NCBI RefSeq assembly: GCF_002980525.1
Contig: NZ_PVBQ01000011.1
Coordinates: 1-64,000 of the forward strand
Source of the DNA: Sphingobacterium haloxyli
Lineage (GTDB): Bacteria; Bacteroidota; Bacteroidia; Sphingobacteriales; Sphingobacteriaceae
Reading direction: 5' to 3'
DNA: 64,000 bases
Both the position numbers and the translations under genes were made by a program. The notes beneath the pieces were generated by a model, which worked only from the letters and a program-made list of their open reading frames with translations, made no database searches and was not told the origin of the DNA. Below are positions 1 through 7,807 of the stretch, one piece after another (positions within the stretch are counted from its first letter, which is position 1; each line of letters begins with the position of its first letter).

Positions 1-141
1 GTCTATCCTGTCCAAAACCTCGTTTAAGATGCGTACGGGATGATCCGGAGCAATCAATTCCCCCAAATCGGGCGGGAGCAGCATGGTCTGGTGCTGCAGG
101 TTACGCTTGAAAACCACCGTGGTCGTTTTGCCTCTTGCCAT
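1..141 (-). CDS. IS1182-type transposase, N-terminal part (cut by window edge)
   Basis: The minus strand reads from an ATG at 139-141 to the window edge, giving 47 residues without a stop. The stretch MLLPPDLGELIAPDHPVR is typical of the start of IS1182-family transposases, which carry a DUF772-like N-terminal domain before a DDE nuclease domain. Only the N-terminus is visible, so whether the element is intact cannot be judged. The likely outer end of the element is the inverted-repeat-like sequence at 259-275. An IS at this spot fits the accessory look of the next 3 kb. Confidence 0.75.
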   Translation of the reverse strand, partial: MARGKTTTVVFKRNLQHQTMLLPPDLGELIAPDHPVRILNEVLDRID

Positions 142-242
142 ACCTTAAAGATAGGGGTCAGAACACTGATATACAACAGGATAGATGAATAAAATATCAA
201 CAAAAAATAGAAATAATGTGGAGAATAGTAGAAAATAAAAAA

Positions 243-275
243 AGGCTGCTCAAAAATTACTTTTGAGACAGCCTC
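243..275. repeat. Probable terminal inverted repeat/hairpin of the IS element
   Basis: Read inward from the right, 259-275 gives GAGGCTGTCTCAAAAGT, which resembles the ends of Bacteroidota IS1182-type elements. It pairs with an inverted imperfect copy (GGCTGCTCAAAA at 244-255), forming a hairpin flanked by A and T runs that could also stop transcription entering or leaving the element. The assignment rests on resemblance and on its place about 120 bases upstream of the transposase start; the other IS end lies outside the window. Confidence 0.5.
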
Positions 276-723
276 ATTTTATTTTTAAGTTTGAAGTTCT
301 TTTAGAAGGTTGAGTCTGCCATTTAAAGAAATTATAAACAGAGTTCTTGTTGTATTCGTTTGTTATAGTTTTTTACAACTATTTTATGAATAGATTAACC
401 GAACACTATTCCTATATAGATAGGGGGTTCGTATCTATTCATGAGTTTTTTTCATATCGTATTTATGATCAACTTTGCTCAAACACATCAGGAACTACCA
501 ATTATGGACATTTCAACCATTTTCGGACATTTGATGCCATTTCGGTCATTTTCGGACATTTCGGACAAAGAGATTTGAAGGATGCTTTATGTTTGTCCTG
601 TTCGATTATCTCGCGAGGATTAGAACATGGAAAAAGGTATTGGAAAACAACCTTGGAAAGAGCTCGCCGTGGTGCAGTAGACCGATACCGACAAACATTT
701 TTTAAACTCTTAATTTTAGTATT
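276..723. other. Intergenic region upstream of the HU-like gene
   Basis: I see no convincing protein gene here. It holds a small inverted repeat ATAGATA/TATCTAT (416-422 and 432-438), a patch at about 505-566 in which short units such as TTTCGGACATTT recur, and a possible 17-codon reading frame at 627-680 that starts MEKGIGKQPWK. The last could be a leader peptide for the downstream gene or chance. An open frame covering 347-805 overlaps the HU-like gene and looks spurious. Confidence 0.4.
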
Positions 724-1107
724 ATGGCAATTAAATTCAATGTTCAGGAAATCGGCAACCCGCAGGATGCGGCTGCCCCAAAAAAATTCTATGCACGTCC
801 GGTGAGCAGCGGCGAGATTACCCTGGAAGATCTAGCTTCTGACATCTCCCATGGATCGTCCATTACGGAATCAGACGTCATGGCGGTGTTGTATAGCTTG
901 GTGCGCGAGATTCCGCGCAACATCTCTCGAGGCTACATTGTTCGTTTGGGTGAACTTGGGTCTTTTCGTTTGGGAACGAGTAGCATGGGCAGTGAAACAT
1001 CAGAGGAAGTAACGGCTGCTAATATCCACCGCAAACGGGTGTTGTTCCACAACGGCACACGTATAAAAAAAGCTATAACAGATTTAACTTTCAAGAAAAG
1101 TGAATAG
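724..1107 (+). CDS. HU-like DNA-binding protein (Bacteroidota HU-related family)
   Basis: The product is 127 residues long and is recognisable as the Bacteroidota-specific HU-related family, which has the HU/IHF fold with an extended N-terminus. The segment around residues 20-100, with LEDLASDIS, a helical middle and the GYIVRLGELGSFRL strand, matches the HU dimerisation core and the base of the DNA-binding arm. Such proteins bend or coat DNA. It is a single gene with its own downstream hairpin terminator. Its place next to an IS and an orphan ATPase suggests an accessory copy and not the main nucleoid protein, but that is inference. Confidence 0.85.
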   Translation: MAIKFNVQEIGNPQDAAAPKKFYARPVSSGEITLEDLASDISHGSSITESDVMAVLYSLVREIPRNISRGYIVRLGELGSFRLGTSSMGSETSEEVTAANIHRKRVLFHNGTRIKKAITDLTFKKSE

Positions 1108-1133
1108 TAATCGTTCATAGCGTAGCAAATAAG

Positions 1134-1161
1134 GCCGGTATTTTAGAATACCGGCTTTTTT
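1134..1161 (+). terminator. Rho-independent terminator after the HU-like gene
   Basis: A perfect 9-bp stem (GCCGGTATT at 1134-1142 and AATACCGGC at 1147-1155) with a 4-nt loop is followed by a run of T. It starts 27 bases after the HU-like stop codon. Confidence 0.9.
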
Positions 1162-1512
1162 GTGTGCATACTCCTTAAACTCACCACGGCCATTCATAAA
1201 AGCGAAGGTTTGTTTATTTAAAAGGAAGTTTGTTTTGAGTAAACGCCCGTCGCTACTCTCCAAAAACAAACTTCGAATCGGAAAAGTCGCTATAGTCAGT
1301 TTTTACAAAACAAAAACGTAGACGGCGGCACCTCTCTTTTGTCAGTGGGGGCCTCTGCATGGTGAACAGCAGGTATACCATTGTTAATAGGCAGTCTATA
1401 CGTCGTTTGGAAATATTAAACTCCTACATAAAAAAGTAGTTTTTATCATAAACTCGTACATAAAAGTGTTGTTTATGACGTAAACTCGTACATATTCTTG
1501 TATTATTGTAAT
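1162..1512. other. Intergenic region with stem-loop and phased repeats before the AAA ATPase gene
   Basis: No protein gene is supported here. The region contains a strong stem-loop at 1225-1274: 12 bp (GAAGTTTGTTTT with AAAACAAACTTC), then an inner 5 bp (GAGTA with TACTC). Three phased repeats run right up to the ATPase start (1418-1494, listed separately). The rest shows nothing I recognise. Confidence 0.5.
1418..1494 (+). repeat. Three 13-bp repeats phased at exactly 32 bp
   Basis: The core AAACTCsTACATA occurs at 1418-1430, 1450-1462 and 1482-1494, so the period is exactly 32 bp, about three helical turns. The first copy has C where the other two have G. Spacer sequences are less alike, although copies one and two share an AAAA run after the core. 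The array ends 18 bases before the ATG of the DUF4143 ATPase. Phasing and position suggest a protein-binding array, perhaps autoregulatory. Confidence 0.75.
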
Positions 1513-2799
1513 ATGAAACGAGATTTATATCCACAGTTATTGTCATGGAAGTCCCGGGAGGGACATAAGCCATTAATTATTAGAGGTGCCCGTCAAGTTG
1601 GAAAGACATGGTTGATGCGTACTTTTGGAAAGGCATCCTACGCAAAAGTTGCATACGTGAACATGGAAAGCAATCCGTTGATAAAAAATCTTTTTACGAC
1701 TGACTTCAATATTGATCGTATTATATTAGGTCTGCAAATCGAAACGGGCATTTCGATTGATGAAAATACACTTCTCATTTTCGATGAGATACAAGAAGTT
1801 CCGGAGGCTATTACAGCCCTAAAATATTTTCACGAAAATGCACCACAATACGATATAATCTGTGCCGGCTCATTGCTAGGTGTGACACTTCATAATCATA
1901 CTTCTTTTCCCGTTGGCAAAGTAGAATTTATAGATCTTTACCCCTTGTCATTTACAGAGTTTCTATCGGCAGCTGGGCAAGACGCCTTAGTACAATTGCT
2001 AAAAAGCAGCGATTGGCCAATGATCAATAGCTTCTCGCCAAAATTTAAAGAATGGTTGCGTCATTATTATTATGTTGGGGGAATGCCTGAGGCTGTAAAT
2101 ACATTTGTGAAATCTAGGAACCACGATGAGGTAAGGGCGGTACAAAAGCGTATATTGACAGCCTATGAGCAAGATTTTTCCAAACACGCTCCACACGATA
2201 TTGTCCCGCGTATTCGCATGCTTTGGAACGCAATACCCGCTCAGTTGGTAAAAGAGAATAAAAAGTTTATCTATGGAATTATACGACAGGGGGCTCGGGC
2301 GAAGGATTATGAATTGGCAATGACATGGTTGATCGATTGCGGGTTAGTTCATAAAATACACAATGTCAGTAAGCCGGCTATCCCGCTAAAGGCCTATGAG
2401 AATTTTAGTGCTTTCAAACTGTTTTTGGTCGATGTTGGCTTACTTGCTGCGATGACTGATCTAGATGTACGCAGTCTGTTAGAGGGCAACATGGTTTTTC
2501 GAGAGTTTAAGGGCGCTCTGACTGAACAATATGTTCTTCAGCAATTCGTGACCCGGGAAGATCTTAACACATACTATTGGTCTCCTGACAATTCACGGGC
2601 AGAGATCGACTTTCTTATTCAATACAAAGGCGAGGTTATACCCGTGGAGGTGAAAGCTGAAGAAAACTTACAAGCCAAAAGTTTGCGTGTATATTGTGAC
2701 AAATACCAGCCTCGAAAGGCCATCCGCGCCTCTATGAGCGATTACCGGGAAGAAAGTTGGATGACCAACATACCGCTATTTGCACTGTCGGCGATATAG
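1513..2799 (+). CDS. AAA ATPase with DUF4143 domain
   Basis: The 428-residue product has an N-terminal AAA_14-type ATPase domain with Walker A GARQVGKT (residues 25-32) and Walker B LLIFDEIQE (about 90-98). A DUF4143 region follows, with a C-terminal AEIDFLI...PVEVKA pattern that looks like a PD-(D/E)XK nuclease core. I chose the ATG at 1513 over an in-frame ATG at 1498 because MKRDLYPQLLSW is the usual start of this family. These proteins are widespread in Bacteroidota and archaea and their role is not settled. The gene stands alone, with no obvious partner, and is preceded by the phased repeats. No terminator is evident downstream. Confidence 0.88.
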   Translation: MKRDLYPQLLSWKSREGHKPLIIRGARQVGKTWLMRTFGKASYAKVAYVNMESNPLIKNLFTTDFNIDRIILGLQIETGISIDENTLLIFDEIQEVPEAITALKYFHENAPQYDIICAGSLLGVTLHNHTSFPVGKVEFIDLYPLSFTEFLSAAGQDALVQLLKSSDWPMINSFSPKFKEWLRHYYYVGGMPEAVNTFVKSRNHDEVRAVQKRILTAYEQDFSKHAPHDIVPRIRMLWNAIPAQLVKENKKFIYGIIRQGARAKDYELAMTWLIDCGLVHKIHNVSKPAIPLKAYENFSAFKLFLVDVGLLAAMTDLDVRSLLEGNMVFREFKGALTEQYVLQQFVTREDLNTYYWSPDNSRAEIDFLIQYKGEVIPVEVKAEENLQAKSLRVYCDKYQPRKAIRASMSDYREESWMTNIPLFALSAI

Positions 2800-3351
2800 T
2801 GCGGGTAATGCTCCTTTATGTCTGCCAGCAGCAAAGACTTTGCATTTTTTTCAAAATAGCTTGTCGAATATCGACGTCGGTAATCTCCCATTTTGTACAT
2901 CTACATAGCCCCAACCTCCATGTACTTAGCGTCTATGTACCGTGACATAATCAACAAAGCAATGTAGTTGTCGATCTTGTCACGTTACATAACGAACGAC
3001 GCACTATATATAAACCACAAGTCAACGTACAACATAGACATGTCGCGTGCATGCCTTGCAAACACAATGGATGTTGCTGCTTTCTCATGCGACATAATCG
3101 GTATGTACGGGAACACAATGAGCAACGCACCGAACATGATGGTTTTGTCAAGGGACAAAATCTACATGTCCCGTGCAGGCATTCACATGTACATGTACAT
3201 AATCGCAAAGAAATAACTGTTTGCCGTTTTTCCGTGTGCCGACGGGACACTTCCGTACGCAGACGACACCATCAGTATGTGTGTAAACGTCTTTTCGCTT
3301 GCATTTTTTCCAAAAAAAACGTTTCTTTAATGTTTCTATAATAGAAATAAC
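2800..3351. other. Gene-free 550-base region rich in ACAT/ATGT words
   Basis: No gene is recognised. From about 2895 to 3205 the sequence is unusually rich in ACAT and ATGT words, with loosely repeated phrases such as GACATAATC (2943 and 3090) and two related ones, ACATGTCGCGTGCATGCC and ACATGTCCCGTGCAGGC. A two-step stem-loop is possible at 2941-2984 (CGTGACA/TGTCACG outside, CAAC/GTTG inside). Several overlapping frames are open on both strands, which is what such composition produces, so I did not call a protein. The last 20 bases hold a palindrome just before the GntR-type gene. Confidence 0.45.
3333..3347 (+). promoter_or_regulatory. Palindrome overlapping the ribosome-binding region of the GntR-type gene
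   Basis: TTTCTAT, one A, then ATAGAAA form a perfect 7-bp palindrome ending 4 bases before the ATG at 3352. The position suits an autoregulatory operator for a GntR-type protein, but binding is inferred from symmetry and place only. Confidence 0.4.
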
Positions 3352-4383
3352 ATGAGCGACATTGATTTTATCAAAAGCATTCAGATCAGCGAGTTTTCGT
3401 CTACGCCGAAGTATTTGCAATTAGCGGATGCGGTCATTGAAGGCGTGCGAAAGAATCAATTGAAGCAAGGAGATATTCTGCCTTCTATCAACGAAGTGAG
3501 TGTGTATTTTGATATTTCCCGAGATACCGTAGAAAAAGGCTACAGGCACCTTAAAAGCTTGGATATTATCTCGTCTACGCCCGGAAAAGGGTATTTTGTT
3601 GCCAAATCAGATGTAGTTAGCAAACAGAAGATTGCTTTATTTCTAAATAAACTAAGTGCGCATAAAAAAATTATTTACGATGCCTTTGCGCGCGAGCTTG
3701 GCGATGAAGCATCATTAGACTTGTTCGTGTATAACAGCGATATTTCACATCTGCGTAGCTTATTGTTGAATTTAACGAAGCAATACGACCGTTATGTGGT
3801 GTTTCCCCATTTCAAAGAGGGAAGTGATCAAGCGCCAGAGGTACTAAGACTTATTCCTGTCGATAAGTTGATGTTATTAGGGAAACTCATCGATGGGTTG
3901 GAAGGAAGTTTTGACGCGGTCTATGAAAACTATGAGAAAGATATTTATGAGGCGTTGGAGAAAATGTTGTCGCCCCTCTCGCAGTACCGTACGTTGAAAC
4001 TTGTCTTTCCTGATCACAGCGATTACCCCAAAGCTATAATCAAAGGCTTTTATAGGTTTTGTCAGCAATATGCGTTTGATCACCTGCTTGTAGGCGATAT
4101 TTCCGTAGAAACGCTGAAGAAAGGGGAATGCTATATCATGCTGGCCGAAGACGATCTGGTACAGATTTTAGAAAAGACGATCGCAAAAGATTATCAGATT
4201 GGCAAAGATGTCGGGGTAATATCCTACAATGAAACGCCGCTCAAAAAATTTATCCTCAATGGCATAGCGACTATCTCTACCGACTTCGAGCTCATGGGGA
4301 AATATGCCGCGCAAATCATCAAACAGCAGAAAAAAGAGCAGAAAGAAACGCCATTCTATGTCAATATCCGACCCTCTTTATAG
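3352..4383 (+). CDS. GntR-type transcriptional regulator with LacI-like effector domain
   Basis: The 343-residue protein starts with a GntR winged helix (about residues 15-82), including the recognition part ILPSINEVSVYFDISRDTV. It continues with a long domain that resembles periplasmic-binding-protein/LacI-type effector domains instead of the usual FadR or UTRA domains. Bacteroidota use this architecture for sugar regulators. It is convergent with araR and lies at the edge of the arabinose locus, so a sugar-responsive role is plausible, but its target is not shown. A palindrome just upstream of the start may be its own operator. Confidence 0.8.
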   Translation: MSDIDFIKSIQISEFSSTPKYLQLADAVIEGVRKNQLKQGDILPSINEVSVYFDISRDTVEKGYRHLKSLDIISSTPGKGYFVAKSDVVSKQKIALFLNKLSAHKKIIYDAFARELGDEASLDLFVYNSDISHLRSLLLNLTKQYDRYVVFPHFKEGSDQAPEVLRLIPVDKLMLLGKLIDGLEGSFDAVYENYEKDIYEALEKMLSPLSQYRTLKLVFPDHSDYPKAIIKGFYRFCQQYAFDHLLVGDISVETLKKGECYIMLAEDDLVQILEKTIAKDYQIGKDVGVISYNETPLKKFILNGIATISTDFELMGKYAAQIIKQQKKEQKETPFYVNIRPSL

Positions 4384-4410
4384 TGCGTAACCCATACAAT
4401 TTATAGTTCA

Positions 4411-5106
4411 TCATTCAACGGACCAGCCTGGCAAATAGCGTAGGAACGACATTATTTTCTCCTTATATATAGCCATATTCAAGCGATAATAAAAAGCACC
4501 TTTTTTCGAGTTCTTATCTTTTTCGTTTAATTTGATGATCAGGCCAGAAGCGAGAAGCTTACGGCTAAAATTCCGCTTATCCAGATCGATATCATATACA
4601 CATTCATATAAGGATGCGATTTGAGGAACAGTAAACTTTTCCGGCAACAACTCAAACAAGATGGGATACAACGCCGCTTTAGTGCGTAGCGTATGCTTTG
4701 CAGCGGCAATCATGTCTTCGTGATCGAAAATAAGCTTCGGGTGATCGTTCAGGGGAAACCATTTTGCTTCATACTCCTCACTTAGAATATGCTTATATTG
4801 TTTTGTGTCGATTAGCGCAAAGTAAGTGATACTGACCACTCGTCGTTTTTCGCGGCCGGGTTCGCCAAATATGCCGCAATTTTCCATATAGAGGTTCGTC
4901 AAGCCCGTTAGCTTTTTGAGAACGCGCGAGGCGGCCCGTTCGGGGCTCTCGTCGTCCTGTACAAAACCTCCCATCAAGCTCCATTTATTACGTTCTGGCG
5001 CAATTGCTCTTTTTACTAATAATATTTCCAGCGATTCACCATTAAAGCCAAGGATAACGCAATCCACGGCCAGCAAAGTTTTTGGTTCGTTTTTGTAAAA
5101 ATCCAT
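4411..5106 (-). CDS. araR: Nudix-related transcriptional regulator of arabinose use, AraR type
   Basis: The 231-residue protein has an N-terminal Nudix fold and a C-terminal winged helix (about 150-220). It closely resembles my recollection of the Bacteroides thetaiotaomicron arabinose repressor AraR. The Nudix box is broken: GGFVQDDESPERAASRVLKK keeps the loop, but the catalytic REUXEE signature is replaced by RVLKKL, so it should bind a ligand without hydrolysing it. I chose the ATG at 5104-5106 over a GTG at 5130 because MDFYKNEPKTLLAVDCVIL aligns with the family start. It is divergent from araB, and the shared 224-base gap should hold its operator. Confidence 0.88.
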   Translation of the reverse strand: MDFYKNEPKTLLAVDCVILGFNGESLEILLVKRAIAPERNKWSLMGGFVQDDESPERAASRVLKKLTGLTNLYMENCGIFGEPGREKRRVVSITYFALIDTKQYKHILSEEYEAKWFPLNDHPKLIFDHEDMIAAAKHTLRTKAALYPILFELLPEKFTVPQIASLYECVYDIDLDKRNFSRKLLASGLIIKLNEKDKNSKKGAFYYRLNMAIYKEKIMSFLRYLPGWSVE

Positions 5107-5241
5107 ATATTGATTGTAGGGCTCCCCCACGTTAATAGATTACTGATTTATGCTGTTAATATAGCTACAATTAAATTTATTTTACGGAATATAAAATAAA
5201 ATTTTCACTTTTCTAAAATTAAGTGTTAATTTGACATTAAT

Positions 5242-5272
5242 TTTGAACGAGAAACGCTTGAATCCATATTTG
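5242..5272 (+). promoter_or_regulatory. Bacteroidota-type promoter of the ara operon
   Basis: TTTG at 5242-5245, a 19-nt spacer and CATATTTG at 5265-5272 match the -33 and -7 consensus with one mismatch. Just upstream, TTAAT-TTGAC-ATTAA (5226-5240) is an inverted repeat reaching to the -33 element, a reasonable candidate AraR operator. The promoter lies 58 bases before the araB start. Confidence 0.6.
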
Positions 5273-5330
5273 TAGGAATATGGACGAGGGACAGAAAAAA
5301 GGTATTATAAACCAGAAAAAGGTGTTCGTA

Positions 5331-7049
5331 ATGGAAAAATCGTATGTGATTGGATTGGATTATGGCAGTGACTCCGTGAGAGCCATATTGGTCGATGCAG
5401 CTAATGGAAATGAAATTGCTTCGTCTGTATTTTATTATCCAAGGTGGAAAAAAGGAGAATTTTGTGATGCGTCGGCGAGTCAGTTTCGCCAACATCCGCT
5501 GGATTATATAGAGGGGCTGGAAGCAACAGTGAAGGATTGCTTAAAAAAAGCGGAGGGAGTTGTCACTGCGCAACAGGTAAAAGCTATTTCGGTAGATACT
5601 ACCGGGTCTACGCCGATAGCAGTGGATGAGCGCGGTGTTCCTTTAGCTTTATTAGATGAATTTGCGGATAACCCCAATGCGATGTTCGTGTTGTGGAAAG
5701 ACCATACCGCAGTACAAGAGGCGCAACAAATTAATGATCATGCAAACAGCTTTGATCTCAACTATCTAAAATATGTTGGCGGAGTTTACTCGTCTGAATG
5801 GTTTTGGGCAAAACTACTGCACATTTTACGGGTGGATGAATCGGTGCGAAAATCTCTTTATACTTGGGTGGAACATTGTGATTATATCCCTTTTCTACTG
5901 ACAGGCGGAACGCGAGCAACAGCTATTAAACGGAGTGTTTGCGCTGCGGGACATAAATCGCTTTGGGCGGCTGAGTTTGACGGGCTACCTCCCAATTCAT
6001 TTTTTAGTTCATTAGATCCTTTATTAGATGGTATCACAGCACGGTTGTTTACGGAAACATATACCTCCGACCAATCTGCGGGTACATTATCGGAAGAATG
6101 GGCTGCGCGATTGGGGCTGTCTACCGATGTTGTTGTAGGTGTAGGTGCATTTGACTGTCATATGGGGGCTGTGGGTGGAGAGATCGAACCTTATTATGTG
6201 AGTAAGGTGATCGGTACCTCAACATGTGATGTGCTCGTCGCGCCAAAAACAGAGGTAGCGGATACGCTCGTAAAAGGTATTTGTGGACAGGTAGATGGTT
6301 CGGTGATTCCGGGAATGATTGGTATGGAAGCAGGCCAGTCGGCCTTTGGCGATGCCTATGCCTGGTTCAAACAAGTACTACTTTGGCCGGTAAAAAATTT
6401 GTTAGCAGATAGCGGGGTTTTAGGAGAAGAGGACGTGAATAAAGTGATTGATTTTATCGATGACCAGATCATTCCACAGTTAGGAAGGCAAGCCGAAGCG
6501 CTACCGGTAACGCAAACCTCCGAACTTGCGCTCGACTGGTTTAACGGCCGCCGTACTCCCGATGCCGACCAAACGTTGAAAGCCGCAATAAGCGGATTGC
6601 ACCTCGGAACAGATGCGCCGCGGATTTTCCGTGCCATTGTGGAAGCGACCTGCTTCGGAGCAAAAGGTATAGTAGACCGTTTTATAGACGAAGGCATCCC
6701 TGTTAAGGGAATAATCGGATTGGGGGGAGTAGCCAAAAAGTCTCCCTATATTATGCAGACGATGGCCGATGTAATCAATATGCCCATACGGGTACACAAA
6801 TCGGAACAGACCTGTGCGTTAGGTGCAGCGATGTTTGCCGCAACAGTAGCTGGTATCTATACGAAAGTAGAAGATGCAATGGAAGCCATGGGACAAGGCT
6901 TCGAGCGTACGTATAGTCCCCGCCCGGAGATGGTGGCCATTTATGCAGATCGCTATGAACAGTATAAAAAATTAGGATCTTTTGTTGAAAATAAAGACGC
7001 CAGAATCAGCGAACAGCGATTGGTTAGTCAAATCACAGAAAACGAATAA
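5331..7049 (+). CDS. araB: Ribulokinase
   Basis: The product (572 residues) phosphorylates L-ribulose to L-ribulose 5-phosphate with ATP, the second step of L-arabinose breakdown. It is a full-length FGGY kinase: the N-terminal ATP fold begins GLDYGSDSVRAILVD and the C-terminal fold carries GIIGLGGVAKKSP and CALGAAMFAA. I chose the ATG at 5331, since MEKSYVIGLDYG is the conserved start; an in-frame ATG at 5280 lies right at the predicted transcription start. araD follows after 5 bases, and the three genes araB, araD and araA form one operon. Confidence 0.95.
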   Translation: MEKSYVIGLDYGSDSVRAILVDAANGNEIASSVFYYPRWKKGEFCDASASQFRQHPLDYIEGLEATVKDCLKKAEGVVTAQQVKAISVDTTGSTPIAVDERGVPLALLDEFADNPNAMFVLWKDHTAVQEAQQINDHANSFDLNYLKYVGGVYSSEWFWAKLLHILRVDESVRKSLYTWVEHCDYIPFLLTGGTRATAIKRSVCAAGHKSLWAAEFDGLPPNSFFSSLDPLLDGITARLFTETYTSDQSAGTLSEEWAARLGLSTDVVVGVGAFDCHMGAVGGEIEPYYVSKVIGTSTCDVLVAPKTEVADTLVKGICGQVDGSVIPGMIGMEAGQSAFGDAYAWFKQVLLWPVKNLLADSGVLGEEDVNKVIDFIDDQIIPQLGRQAEALPVTQTSELALDWFNGRRTPDADQTLKAAISGLHLGTDAPRIFRAIVEATCFGAKGIVDRFIDEGIPVKGIIGLGGVAKKSPYIMQTMADVINMPIRVHKSEQTCALGAAMFAATVAGIYTKVEDAMEAMGQGFERTYSPRPEMVAIYADRYEQYKKLGSFVENKDARISEQRLVSQITENE

Positions 7050-7054
7050 TAACA

Positions 7055-7750
7055 ATGTATACAGCAATAAAAGAAGAGGCATACGCGTGCAACATGCAGC
7101 TGCCTAAATTGGGTTTAGTGCTATTTACCTTTGGAAATGTAAGTGTGGCAGATCGCGAGAAAGGTGTTTTTGCTATTAAACCGAGTGGTATTCCGTATGA
7201 AGAGCTGACGCCAGATCAGATGGTGATTGTCGACTTCGAAGGAAATACGGTAGAGGGCAACTTGCGTCCTTCCTCGGATACAAAGACACACGCCGTACTT
7301 TACAAACATTGGGATGGTATTGGTGGGATTACCCATACCCATTCTACATACGGTACCGCATGGGCGCAGAGTCAACGGGATATTCCTATTTTTGGAACGA
7401 CTCACGCTGATCACCTGACGGTTGACATACCCTGTGCGCCACCAATGAGTGATGAGATGATCCTGGGAAACTACGAATACGAAACGGGCTTTCAGATTAT
7501 TAACCATTTTGAAGCGCAGCAGTTGGATTATAAGGAAGTCGAAATGGTATTGGTTGGAAACCATGCTCCGTTTGCATGGGGAAAGACGGGTATTAAATCG
7601 GTCTATAACAGTGCGGTATTGGAAACGGTAGCGCAAATGGCGCATTTAACGGAACAAATCAATCCGAACGCACCTCGGCTTAAAGACGCATTGATTAAAA
7701 AGCATTATGATCGTAAACATGGTACGGATGCGTATTATGGGCAGGAATAA
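7055..7750 (+). CDS. araD: L-ribulose-5-phosphate 4-epimerase
   Basis: The 231-residue protein has the same length as E. coli AraD and converts L-ribulose 5-phosphate to D-xylulose 5-phosphate, which enters the pentose phosphate pathway. It is a class II aldolase-type zinc enzyme; THTHSTYGTAWAQ carries the pair of zinc-binding histidines and VGNHAPFAWGK a further conserved histidine. FGNVSVADRE near the N-terminus is the phosphate-binding region. It follows araB with a 5-base gap and precedes araA by 57 bases, a gap that contains a small palindrome (GGATAA-G-TTATCC at 7777-7789). Confidence 0.96.
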   Translation: MYTAIKEEAYACNMQLPKLGLVLFTFGNVSVADREKGVFAIKPSGIPYEELTPDQMVIVDFEGNTVEGNLRPSSDTKTHAVLYKHWDGIGGITHTHSTYGTAWAQSQRDIPIFGTTHADHLTVDIPCAPPMSDEMILGNYEYETGFQIINHFEAQQLDYKEVEMVLVGNHAPFAWGKTGIKSVYNSAVLETVAQMAHLTEQINPNAPRLKDALIKKHYDRKHGTDAYYGQE

Positions 7751-7807
7751 AGCAGTGATGAGTGATAAATTATAAGGGATAAGTTATCCAAAAATAAATA
7801 ACGAAAA

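Noticed and set aside
347..805. A 152-residue frame upstream of and overlapping the HU-like gene
   Set aside because: It overlaps the well-supported HU-like gene, has no family resemblance, and runs through repeated non-coding words.
1418..1494. CRISPR array
   Set aside because: The repeats are 13 bp with partly similar spacers, there are only three, and no cas genes are nearby.
2951..3250. A very Cys-rich 99-residue frame on the minus strand, and overlapping plus-strand frames at 2968-3216 and 3051-3341
   Set aside because: The cysteines come from frequent ACA and GCA triplets on the other strand. Competing frames on both strands and no recognisable domain make a protein unlikely.
5280..5330. 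An earlier ATG for araB
   Set aside because: It lies at the predicted transcription start, and the conserved kinase start is at 5331.
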